Source of the DNA: Deltaproteobacteria bacterium
GTDB lineage: Bacteria > Desulfobacterota > Syntrophia > Syntrophales > UBA2210
Assembly (NCBI GenBank): GCA_016933215.1
Contig: JAFGBH010000069.1
Location: 1 to 59,792 of the forward strand
DNA: 59,792 nucleotides
Direction: 5' to 3'
This document shows, in pieces, positions 8,889-16,027 of the stretch; position 1 is the stretch's first letter, and each line of letters starts with the position of its first letter. The notes below the pieces were generated by a model. The model was not told the origin of the DNA and did not search any database. It saw only the letters and a list, made by a program, of their open reading frames with translations. A program made the translations under genes and the position numbers.

Positions 8889-10018
8889 ATCTTGTACGGA
8901 TGGCTGCCATTGCGCGAAAGGAATTCTACCACCTGATACGGGACTTCAGGAGTCTCTACCTCGCCTTTGCCATCCCCCTATCGCTTATCCTCCTCTTCGG
9001 CTATGCCCTCTCCCTCGACGTGGACAATGTAAAGACTGTCGTGGTGGATAATGACAGGACTCTCGCGAGCCGTGATTTTATTGCCAAACTGGATGCGTCA
9101 CCCTACTTTCGCATCGTCGCGTACCCCGAGAGCACCCGGGAGGTCACGGGATATCTCGACCACGGCCGGGCAGCGATGGCATTGATAATACCGCCCGACT
9201 GGACGGAAAAGTTGCGGGCGGAAAGGGAATCCCCGCTCCAGGTTCTTTTGGACGGGAGCGATCCCAGCTATGCCGGTATCTCAAGGGGGTACATCACAGG
9301 ATTTGTTGAAACCTATAATCGCCGTCTCCTTTCGGATTTTCTCAACAGGAAGGGGATGGAGGATATCAATCCCCCTGTCGAGGGACGTGTCAGGATATGG
9401 TTCAATGAGGACCTTGAAAGCACCAACTTCATTATCCCCGGTATCATTGCAATTATCATCATGATCGTCGGTGCCATGCTGACCGCCCTTGTTATCGCAC
9501 GGGAATATGAAAATGGGACCATGGAGACAATCCTTTCGCTCCCTGTAGGAGCGGGGGAATTTCTCGCAGGAAAGGCGATTCCCTATTTCCTCATCGCCCT
9601 CGCCGATGTGCTCGTGGCAGCCCTCATGGGGCAGATTCTCTTTGGGGTGGTCATAAAATCGAGTTTCTTCCTGCTTTTGATTGCCGCTTCCGTTTACATT
9701 GCCGTCGCTCTCTTTCTGGGACTCCTGATTTCCGTGATTACGAAATCTCTTCTGGTCGCGAATATAGGCGCTGTACTTATTACCTTTCTTCCCTCGATGC
9801 TCCTCTCCGATTTTGTCTTTCCTATTTCAAATATGCCGAAGGTCCTTCAGGTCATTACCTACATCGTGCCCGCACGGTATTTTATCGACATCCTGAACGG
9901 ACTCTACCTCAGGAATGTGGGGTTTGACTATCTGTGGCACAATTATCTTGTCCTCACCGGCATGCTCGCGATTCTTGCCATGACGACCTTCATGAAATTG
10001 CGAAGGGAGGGCCTGTAG
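8885..10018 (+). CDS. ABC-2 type exporter permease (first of two)
   Basis: Membrane subunit of the exporter, 377 residues. One helix near residues 22-42 is followed by a large extracytoplasmic domain of roughly 140 residues and then five more hydrophobic segments, the ABC2_membrane_3 pattern of YbhS/YbhR. The conserved NFIIPGIIAIIIMIVGAM and NGTMETILSLPV segments are present. It is coupled to the ATPase gene by an ATGA overlap. It likely pairs with the next gene as a heterodimer. Exported substrates of this family (drugs, cations, lipids) cannot be told from sequence. Confidence 0.9.
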   Translation: MNLVRMAAIARKEFYHLIRDFRSLYLAFAIPLSLILLFGYALSLDVDNVKTVVVDNDRTLASRDFIAKLDASPYFRIVAYPESTREVTGYLDHGRAAMALIIPPDWTEKLRAERESPLQVLLDGSDPSYAGISRGYITGFVETYNRRLLSDFLNRKGMEDINPPVEGRVRIWFNEDLESTNFIIPGIIAIIIMIVGAMLTALVIAREYENGTMETILSLPVGAGEFLAGKAIPYFLIALADVLVAALMGQILFGVVIKSSFFLLLIAASVYIAVALFLGLLISVITKSLLVANIGAVLITFLPSMLLSDFVFPISNMPKVLQVITYIVPARYFIDILNGLYLRNVGFDYLWHNYLVLTGMLAILAMTTFMKLRREGL

Positions 10019-10019
10019 G

Positions 10020-11141
10020 ATGAGGTGGCTCAGAATCAGAGAACTGGTCAGGAAGGAGTTCATACAGCTCTTCAGAGACAAGAGAAACAGGCCGATTCTG
10101 ATCATCGTTCCCTTTATACAGCTTCTGGTATTCGGATATGTGGTCACCACGGATGTGAGAAATATTTCTGTGGGGCTTCTTGATCAGTCACAATCCAGGG
10201 AAAGCAGGATGCTTTTTGATGTCCTCGATGCCAATACAACCTATGATGTGGTCTATGCCACGGGGAACCCCCGGGAACTGGAGGAGGAACTCTTACGGGG
10301 GGAAATAGATCTGGCGGTGAAGGTGGGACCCGACTTCAGTGACCGGATACGAAGCGGTGAGACGGCGCCGGTGCAGATCCTTGTTGATGGAACGAAAAGC
10401 CATATGTCGGCGATGAAGATAGCCTATACATCCACAGTCCTGGAGGGTCTGAACAGGAAGCTCATCGGTGAGCTCTATCCTTTCAGACTGGACTACGGAA
10501 GGGTGGATGCTAGGATACGGACGTGGTACAATCCAAATCTCTACAGCAGCAATTTTTATGTCCCGGGGATCGTTGCTTTCCTGATTATGATCCTTACACT
10601 TCTTCTGACGTCCATGGCGATCGTAAAGGAAAAGGAAGTGGGAACCATGGAACAGCTTATCGTGACGCCCATAGGATCCTTCGAACTTATACTGGGGAAG
10701 ACCATTCCCTACAGTATTATCGCCATCCTGCAGATGATTTTCGTGACAATCTTTGCCATATTCTGGTTTGAGATACCGATGGTGGGAAGCATCTGGCTTC
10801 TTGTGCTCTCGACCTGCCTCTTCCTTTTGAGCACACTTGCCATCGGACTTTTTATCTCCACCGTTTCCGCCACGCAGCAACAGGCGATGATGACAACCTT
10901 CTTTTTTTTACTCCCCATGTTCATGCTGAGCGGTTTCGTCTTTCCCATCTCGAATATGCCCGAGGTGGTGCAGTGGTCGACATACCTGAATCCCGCCAGG
11001 TACTTCCTCATAATCATACGGGGAATATTTCTGAAGGGTGTGGGAATGGAAGTGCTCTGGCCTCAGCTCCTGTCGCTTCTGATTCTCGGTGTCCTTCTCT
11101 TTGAAGGTGCCGTGAGGCGTTTCAGGAAGCGGCTCGATTAG
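10020..11141 (+). CDS. ABC-2 type exporter permease (second of two)
   Basis: Paralogue of the preceding gene with the same topology: an N-terminal helix, an external domain, then NFYVPGIVAFLIMILTLLLT and EVGTMEQLIVTP, and further helices; 373 residues. It begins one base after the previous stop. Its stop at 11139-11141 is followed directly by a cluster of dispersed repeats, so this is the end of the five-gene exporter unit. It corresponds to YbhR in the E. coli system. Confidence 0.9.
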   Translation: MRWLRIRELVRKEFIQLFRDKRNRPILIIVPFIQLLVFGYVVTTDVRNISVGLLDQSQSRESRMLFDVLDANTTYDVVYATGNPRELEEELLRGEIDLAVKVGPDFSDRIRSGETAPVQILVDGTKSHMSAMKIAYTSTVLEGLNRKLIGELYPFRLDYGRVDARIRTWYNPNLYSSNFYVPGIVAFLIMILTLLLTSMAIVKEKEVGTMEQLIVTPIGSFELILGKTIPYSIIAILQMIFVTIFAIFWFEIPMVGSIWLLVLSTCLFLLSTLAIGLFISTVSATQQQAMMTTFFFLLPMFMLSGFVFPISNMPEVVQWSTYLNPARYFLIIIRGIFLKGVGMEVLWPQLLSLLILGVLLFEGAVRRFRKRLD

Positions 11142-11144
11142 AGG

Positions 11145-11267
11145 TACAAAGTGAGAGAGATGCAAAGGCACAAAGATACAGAGGCACAAAGTAATAGTTT
11201 TATTCTTTCTCTGTGCCTTGGTGCCTATGTGCCTGTGCCACTGAATAAAATCTGTGCCTTTGCACCT
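11145..11267. repeat. Cluster of GGCACAAAG-type dispersed repeats
   Basis: Short units related to AGAGGCACAAAGT and its complement follow each other irregularly; exact GGCACAAAG occurs at 11167-11175 and 11183-11191. The core 11181-11219 is an imperfect palindrome with a T-rich loop. The same core, 37 of 39 bases identical, occurs inverted at 37787-37825. The array follows the exporter operon. It is not a CRISPR: units are short, spacing is irregular and there is no spacer pattern. Confidence 0.85.
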
Positions 11268-11432
11268 TTAATGAACTCAACCGCGAGCGCATTTCCCGCT
11301 CTCTGCGGCGGGGTTAGCGAGCGAATATAAAATAAACAGTTTCCTTAATCCCGACAATCGGGATAAGTGAGTTAACGAATTTATTTTCTGCCAGAAAACA
11401 CAGAAAACAAATTCTAACTTACTAACCAAGAG
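11268..11432. other. Non-coding stretch with small inverted repeats
   Basis: No gene is visible between the repeat cluster and the HDAC-fold gene. The stretch holds a GC-rich patch with two copies of GCGAGCG and possible small stems, a hairpin ATCCCGA/TCGGGAT at 11348-11364, and an AT-rich segment with an imperfect TTTTCTG/CAGAAAA inverted repeat. It looks like accumulated extragenic repeat debris. I see no B12 riboswitch or clear promoter. Confidence 0.4.
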
Positions 11433-11464
11433 GAGATTCCCTGCAACGTGTTGCGGGGAGTTTC
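11433..11464 (+). promoter_or_regulatory. Fifteen-pair RNA hairpin ahead of the corrinoid cluster
   Basis: Bases 11433-11447 can pair with 11450-11464 over 15 positions with no mismatch if three G-U pairs are allowed; the core is CCCTGCAAC/GTTGCGGGG. On the opposite strand the three G-U pairs would become A-C mismatches, so the fold is specific to the plus-strand RNA. It ends 13 bases before ATG 11478 and takes in the GGGGAG that would serve ATG 11466. It could affect translation or mRNA stability, or be a mobile palindromic repeat. Confidence 0.5.
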
Positions 11465-11477
11465 AATGGAGGAAAAA

Positions 11478-12218
11478 ATGAAAGTCATATTCCACGATGA
11501 TTTTTACGAGTCCTACTGTTACGATCCCGCGGCAGCCCCCGGGAGGATAGAGGCGATCGTGGAGGCGATAGACGGCAGGGTTGCCTTTGTCGATGCCCTT
11601 CCCGCTTCACGGGAGGATATTGCCGCCTGTCACACGGATAGTCATATTGAGCAGGTAAAGCGGCAGGGGGTCTACGATATTGCAGCGCTTGCCGCTGGCG
11701 GTGCCATTCAGGCAGCGGAGATAGGGCTTTCCGAACCCTCTTTCGCCCTCATCCGGCCGCCGGGTCACCATGCCTCGGCAAACAGCGCCTGGGGATTCTG
11801 TTACTTCAGCAACATGGCAATCGCCATTTCCAAGCTGAAACGTGAGGGGAAGATAGGAAAGGCATTCATCCTTGATTTCGACCTTCACTTCGGTGACGGA
11901 ACAGTCAATATTCTGGGACATTCGAATTACGTTAATATCCTCAATCCCTCGACATCGGATCGATCGGCATACCTGAAAGAGGTGGCACGAGTCCTTCCCG
12001 ACGATGCCGATATCATCGGCATCTCCGCCGGCTTTGACAATCACAGGGAAGACTGGGGGGGAGTGCTCGCAACCGATGATTACCGGGAGATGGGCCGCAT
12101 GGTTCGCGAGGCGAGCGAACAAAGCGGCGGCGGCTGCTTCGCCATCCTCGAGGGGGGGTATAACCACCGTGTCATAGGTCAGAATGCAATGGCCCTCATA
12201 GAGGGGCTGGAAAAGTAA
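11478..12218 (+). CDS. Histone-deacetylase-fold amidohydrolase
   Basis: Zinc-dependent deacetylase of the arginase/HDAC superfamily, 246 residues from ATG 11478. GGAGG at 11468-11472 supports that start, although ATG 11466 is possible. Family landmarks are complete: RPPGHHA with the catalytic His pair at 97-98, DFDLH with zinc ligands D135 and H137, third ligand D187 in GFD, and the catalytic Tyr228 in EGGY. Bacterial relatives include acetylpolyamine amidohydrolases and acetoin-utilisation-like proteins. It is short for the family. It heads a plus-strand run of corrinoid genes, separated by 43 bases from the next gene; the acylated substrate is unknown. Confidence 0.88.
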   Translation: MKVIFHDDFYESYCYDPAAAPGRIEAIVEAIDGRVAFVDALPASREDIAACHTDSHIEQVKRQGVYDIAALAAGGAIQAAEIGLSEPSFALIRPPGHHASANSAWGFCYFSNMAIAISKLKREGKIGKAFILDFDLHFGDGTVNILGHSNYVNILNPSTSDRSAYLKEVARVLPDDADIIGISAGFDNHREDWGGVLATDDYREMGRMVREASEQSGGGCFAILEGGYNHRVIGQNAMALIEGLEK

Positions 12219-12261
12219 AATTAGGACCTTCACGTTACGGGTACAGTAAGGAGGGCTTATA

Positions 12262-13425
12262 ATGAGTGAAGGATCGGCTGGTCTTTTGTTGAAGGCTTTT
12301 CTTAAGGGGCGCGTTCCGCCCCCGGGCCTCATTCCGGAGGGACTGCTCTATGGTTTCGCGGGTATAAGCAGCGCACGAAGTCATCTGTCCGGGCTTACCA
12401 ATATTGAACGGCTTATCACCACCTTTTGCCATCGGGAACCCGATCATGTCCCCTGCTTTCCAATGATATCGGGGGCGGGCCGGCGTCTTACCGGTGTTTC
12501 CTACCCGGAATTTTCACAAAAACCGGAAGCCGCTGCGGAGGCGCTCCTTGCCGGGTTCGATCTGATCGGGGGAGAAGCGGTCGTTCCCATGCTCGATCTC
12601 TCGATCGAAGCGGCGGATTGGGGACAGACGATGGTATATCCGGAGCATTCCACGCCCCATCCCGACTATGCCGACCCCCTGATCAAGGATGTAGACGGCT
12701 ACGAGCGGTTGAAGAGGATCGATTTCAAAAAGGCGAATCGAATGCAGGCAATGCTCGAAACCTGCCGAATACTGGTGCGCGAAGTGGGATGGAAAGGCCT
12801 CGTTTCAGGATTTGCCTTCGGTCCTCTGGGCGTATTGAATATGATGCGGGGGGCGAATCACCTCTTCAGGGACTGTGTGAATTATCCTGCAAAGGTGCTC
12901 AAGGCGATTGAGGCCATTACCGAGGTGGCAATCGAGTATGTGGAGGCTCAGTGCGATACCGGGGTGCAGGCGGTTGCACTGGATACCCTCTTTGCCTCCT
13001 GGAACGGTCTCAGTAAAGAGCTCTGGGAAAAAATTGAGGGGCCCTTTGCTCGGGAACTTGCCAATGCGGTACGCCGCAGGGGATGTGTCGTGGTGGTGCA
13101 TAACTGTGGAGACGGCGTCTATTTTGATTCTCAAATACGATTCATGGAGCCGGAAGTGATTACCTTTGCAGCGCTTCCCGATGACTGCAGAGATAGAAAG
13201 GAATTGAAGCAAAAATACGGCGACCAGGTCGTTTTGATGGGATATGTCGACACACCTCTTCTCAGCTACGGTACCCCCTACGATGTGATGGAGGAGTGCA
13301 GAAGACAGATCGAGGATCTCGCCGACGGAGGGGGTTTTATATTGGCGCCGGGCTGTGAATTTCCACCCAATGGACCGTTGGAAAACGCTCTTGCCGTGGT
13401 GAAGGCGGCAGAGATGTATGGGTAG
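12262..13425 (+). CDS. Uroporphyrinogen decarboxylase-family corrinoid methyltransferase
   Basis: A 387-residue UroD/MtaA/CmuA superfamily TIM-barrel protein. It is very unlikely to be the haem enzyme, because it carries the zinc site of cobalamin methyltransferases: His280 and Cys282 in VHNCGDG and Cys365 in APGCEFPP. A corrinoid-protein gene follows 18 bases later. It should move a methyl group between a small acceptor or donor and the corrinoid protein. The start has AGGAGG eight bases upstream. The methyl donor (methoxyaromatic, methylamine, betaine or other) cannot be read from sequence. Confidence 0.85.
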   Translation: MSEGSAGLLLKAFLKGRVPPPGLIPEGLLYGFAGISSARSHLSGLTNIERLITTFCHREPDHVPCFPMISGAGRRLTGVSYPEFSQKPEAAAEALLAGFDLIGGEAVVPMLDLSIEAADWGQTMVYPEHSTPHPDYADPLIKDVDGYERLKRIDFKKANRMQAMLETCRILVREVGWKGLVSGFAFGPLGVLNMMRGANHLFRDCVNYPAKVLKAIEAITEVAIEYVEAQCDTGVQAVALDTLFASWNGLSKELWEKIEGPFARELANAVRRRGCVVVVHNCGDGVYFDSQIRFMEPEVITFAALPDDCRDRKELKQKYGDQVVLMGYVDTPLLSYGTPYDVMEECRRQIEDLADGGGFILAPGCEFPPNGPLENALAVVKAAEMYG

Positions 13426-13443
13426 GGCAACAGGGAGGGGAAA

Positions 13444-14097
13444 ATGACCGTTGAAAAAGGGAACGAAACAGTTGTCCATGATCTGGCAGAAGCGGTAAGG
13501 GCTCACGATGAAAGGGCACTTCATGCACTCTTTGATGATGCTTCAACATCGGGCATGACAGCACCGGAGGTTCGTCGCGCCCTCATCGGCGGCCTGGAAG
13601 AGGTGAGGCAGAATCTGATGTCGAATGACGCCTCGATACCGGATTTTCTTCTCTCTCTCGATAGGGTAACGGAAGGACTCGGCAGGCTCTCTCGCTTCCC
13701 CGGATATGACAGGAGTTCTGTTGAGGACACAACAGTTGTGATCGGTGTTGTCGAGGGTGATCCCCACGACCTTGGGAAAAATGTTATCGCCGGTATTTAC
13801 GGGGCTTACGGATACCGCGTCGTCGACCTCGGACGTGAAGTATCCCGGGAGACATTTGTGAAAGCAGTGGTACAAGAGGGCGCCGAGGTCCTTGCCCTCT
13901 CGGCGATGATGTCGACGACCATGGTTGTCATGCGTGATGTTATCGGGGAGGTAAGGATCAAATCTCCCGGCACATTGGTCATCGTGGGGGGTGCCCCACT
14001 CAACGATGTCCTGGCACAGGCATATGGAGCGGACGGTTATGCCGAATCCGCCATCACTGTCCTTGAAGAAACAGAGAGACTCATGGCGGGATCATGA
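13444..14097 (+). CDS. Corrinoid (B12-binding) methyl carrier protein
   Basis: Small cytoplasmic methyl carrier, 217 residues. An N-terminal helical cap (about 1-95) precedes a cobalamin-binding Rossmann domain with DPHDLGKN at 106-113, in which His108 is the lower cobalt ligand, followed by LSAMMSTTM and GGAPLN. These are the DxHxxG, SxL-like and GG signatures of MtaC/MttC/MetH modules. The ribosome site GGGAGGGG lies close to the ATG. It sits between a UroD-type methyltransferase and a MetH-activation-domain protein, which completes a carrier-plus-partner set. Confidence 0.92.
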   Translation: MTVEKGNETVVHDLAEAVRAHDERALHALFDDASTSGMTAPEVRRALIGGLEEVRQNLMSNDASIPDFLLSLDRVTEGLGRLSRFPGYDRSSVEDTTVVIGVVEGDPHDLGKNVIAGIYGAYGYRVVDLGREVSRETFVKAVVQEGAEVLALSAMMSTTMVVMRDVIGEVRIKSPGTLVIVGGAPLNDVLAQAYGADGYAESAITVLEETERLMAGS

Positions 14098-14819
14098 TGC
14101 AGGAGGAGACCGTTCTCTCGAGAGAGTTTGATGGAAGTTTTATAAGGAAATTACGGAGGGGTGTCCGGGAAAAGCTGGGATATAGCGTCGGGGAAAGAGC
14201 GGTACCCGAAGAGATAGAAAAAACCCTGGATGATGCCGTAGCTGCGATAGAGAAGTATACCGTTTTCAGGGTGATCTATCGTGTCCTTCCCGTCGGGAAG
14301 ATTGACGAACGTGGTATTCATACGAAAGCGGGAATGATCAAAAGCGTTATGCTTTCCCGCATCGCCCGTCAGTGCAAAGGGAAACGATTTGCAGCGTTCA
14401 TGGTGGCGACCCTGGGAGGTGAGTATGAAGGCATTGGTGATGCACGGGAATCGCTGACCGAACGCTTTGTATTCGATATGGCGGGTTCGGAATGTATTGA
14501 AATGGCGGCGGATGTGCTCGAGGCCGAGTGGAAGAAAGGGGTCAAAAGCCGGGATTTTGCCTACAGTCTTCGTTTCAGCCCCGGATACTGTGACTGGCCT
14601 CTTGAGGGTCAGGCGGTACTATTCAATGCCCTCGATGCAGGAAGAATCGGCGTCCGTCTCACCCCGCACTCCGTGATGATACCGAAAAAATCCATCTCAG
14701 CCGTCGCACTCATGGCTGAAGAGGTGCCCGTGGTGAGCCCCTGTGTATTCTGTCAGAAGGGAGATTGTCCCTGGAGGAGAGGCGCGCCTGATAAAGAAGA
14801 TAAGAAGTTAGTGAGGTGA
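14094..14819 (+). CDS. MetH activation-domain protein, probable corrinoid reactivation partner
   Basis: A 241-residue protein resembling the AdoMet-binding activation domain of B12-dependent methionine synthase, seen as a stand-alone unit. The central motif SPGYCDWPLEGQ matches the family's R/SPGY...P..Q signature. The tail carries a Cys cluster, SPCVFCQKGDCPW, with three Cys. In MetH this domain supplies the methyl group for reductive repair of oxidised cobalamin. The gene overlaps the corrinoid-protein gene by ATGA, so the two are made together. A role in reactivating that carrier is the natural inference. Confidence 0.8.
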   Translation: MMQEETVLSREFDGSFIRKLRRGVREKLGYSVGERAVPEEIEKTLDDAVAAIEKYTVFRVIYRVLPVGKIDERGIHTKAGMIKSVMLSRIARQCKGKRFAAFMVATLGGEYEGIGDARESLTERFVFDMAGSECIEMAADVLEAEWKKGVKSRDFAYSLRFSPGYCDWPLEGQAVLFNALDAGRIGVRLTPHSVMIPKKSISAVALMAEEVPVVSPCVFCQKGDCPWRRGAPDKEDKKLVR

Positions 14820-14822
14820 AAA

Positions 14823-15641
14823 ATGTCCGACTACGGTGTACGTCTGGAGTGGAAGGGGCATGTGGTGATCATGACCTTTGACCGGCCCGAGAGGCTGAAC
14901 GCCTTCGATGAGAAGATGTGGGGGAGTTTCGAGGAAGCCCTGACGAAGCTGAAAGAAAAACTTCCCCGCGCCTTAGTGGTGACGGGTGCCGGGGAGAGGT
15001 CCTTTTCCGCCGGTTTTGACATCAATCCTGAAAACCCGCAGGTGGCGAATCTCATCGAAGCGGTCATGAACCGTGACCGTGGCCCTGTTGATATATTGAT
15101 AAATCGCGTAAGAAAGGCGGTAGATGAGCTTGTCTTTCTGCCCGTTCCCGTGATTGCAGCGCTGAACGGCGATGCCTACGGGGGCGGGGCGGAGATTGCC
15201 GTCAGGTGCGACATGAGGGTGATGGACCCCGGTGCCTGTATCTCCTTTTCCGAGGTAAAACTGGGACTCATGCCCGATCATGGGGGTGTCGTGGGACTCA
15301 CGCGGCTGGTGGGGCCCGGAAGGGCCGCCGATTTGATCCTCACGGCGCGAAAGATTCCAGCGGATGAGGCCCTGAAACTCGGTATCGTGAACCGCATAAG
15401 TGCTCACGGGAAGGCACTTGAAGAGGCCGAGGCCCTTGCCCGGGGAATTGCTGAAATGGGACCCCGTGCGGTACGCCATGCCCTCGAGGTTATACGGCGC
15501 ACCCCCGATATTCCCCAGAGGGAGGCCCTTGATCTGGAGACGGAAAAGGCCGTGACCCTTATCGCCTCGGGTGAATGTTATCACGGTATTCTCGCCTTCT
15601 TGGAAAAGAAGAAGCCTGAATTCCCCGATCCGCCTGACTAA
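14823..15641 (+). CDS. Enoyl-CoA hydratase/isomerase family protein
   Basis: Crotonase-fold protein of 272 residues acting on a CoA thioester. The oxyanion-hole segments SFSAGFDIN and NGDAYGGGAEIAVRCDMRV are present, and acidic residues occur at both usual catalytic positions (GGAEIA and SFSEVKLGLMPDHGG). It begins three bases after the previous stop with a GAGGTG ribosome site, so it is the last gene of the corrinoid cluster. Whether it hydrates, isomerises or performs another crotonase reaction is open. Its link to methyl transfer is unexplained. Confidence 0.88.
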   Translation: MSDYGVRLEWKGHVVIMTFDRPERLNAFDEKMWGSFEEALTKLKEKLPRALVVTGAGERSFSAGFDINPENPQVANLIEAVMNRDRGPVDILINRVRKAVDELVFLPVPVIAALNGDAYGGGAEIAVRCDMRVMDPGACISFSEVKLGLMPDHGGVVGLTRLVGPGRAADLILTARKIPADEALKLGIVNRISAHGKALEEAEALARGIAEMGPRAVRHALEVIRRTPDIPQREALDLETEKAVTLIASGECYHGILAFLEKKKPEFPDPPD

Positions 15642-15683
15642 GTGTAAAAAGGTGGTACCAATCGATTTTTTTGTGTGGCCGGG

Positions 15684-16007
15684 TTAAAAACGTATCTGTG
15701 CCAGGGGATAGCTGCTCTCGAGAATTCTTGCTATCTCGCTTTTCTCCTCGGGATCTACGATCGGTTCGACCTCGCTGACATCGAGACCCGATTCATCCTT
15801 TCCGTGTTTCCACGATAGTAAATACCCGGGGATGTCGATGAAGATGCAGCCGCCCACGCCGCAGCATGAGTTATCCACATGCCCCTCTCCGACGACGCAG
15901 AGGATGTCCCTCCCTTTATAGGAGAGTAACTCTTCTTTCAGGTAGGAATATCCTCCCGAGATGGTCTTAATCTCCGAGTGGAGTTCTTCGTGGGTGTACC
16001 GTTTCAT
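15684..16007 (-). CDS. Uncharacterised Cys-rich small protein
   Basis: A 107-residue protein I cannot assign. It contains a compact cluster NSCCGVGGCIFI near residue 48, which looks like a metal or cluster ligand set, flanked by hydrophobic strands (DILCVVGEG and FIDIPGYLLSW). There is no signal peptide. It lies 20 bases downstream of mnmE on the same strand and is the last gene of the rpmH-mnmE unit, converging on the enoyl-CoA hydratase gene. The acidic C-terminal part has EVEPIVDPEEKSEIARILE. Length and neat spacing argue for a real gene. Confidence 0.7.
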   Translation of the reverse strand: MKRYTHEELHSEIKTISGGYSYLKEELLSYKGRDILCVVGEGHVDNSCCGVGGCIFIDIPGYLLSWKHGKDESGLDVSEVEPIVDPEEKSEIARILESSYPLAQIRF

Positions 16008-16027
16008 TCTTTGCCCCAGACCTCCTT

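Noticed and set aside
11145-11267. CRISPR-like short direct repeats
   Set aside because: Units of about 9-13 bases, irregular distances, inverted as well as direct orientation, no unique spacers and no cas genes.
12262-13425. HemE, the haem-pathway uroporphyrinogen decarboxylase
   Set aside because: The zinc-site His280, Cys282 and Cys365 and the adjacent corrinoid gene point to a methyltransferase; the N-terminal HemE signature with its paired Arg residues is not seen.
15871-15879. Perfect DnaA box TTATCCACA
   Set aside because: A single copy inside the coding sequence of the 107-residue Cys-rich gene, with no cluster of boxes, no AT-rich unwinding region and no dnaA nearby. Not an origin.
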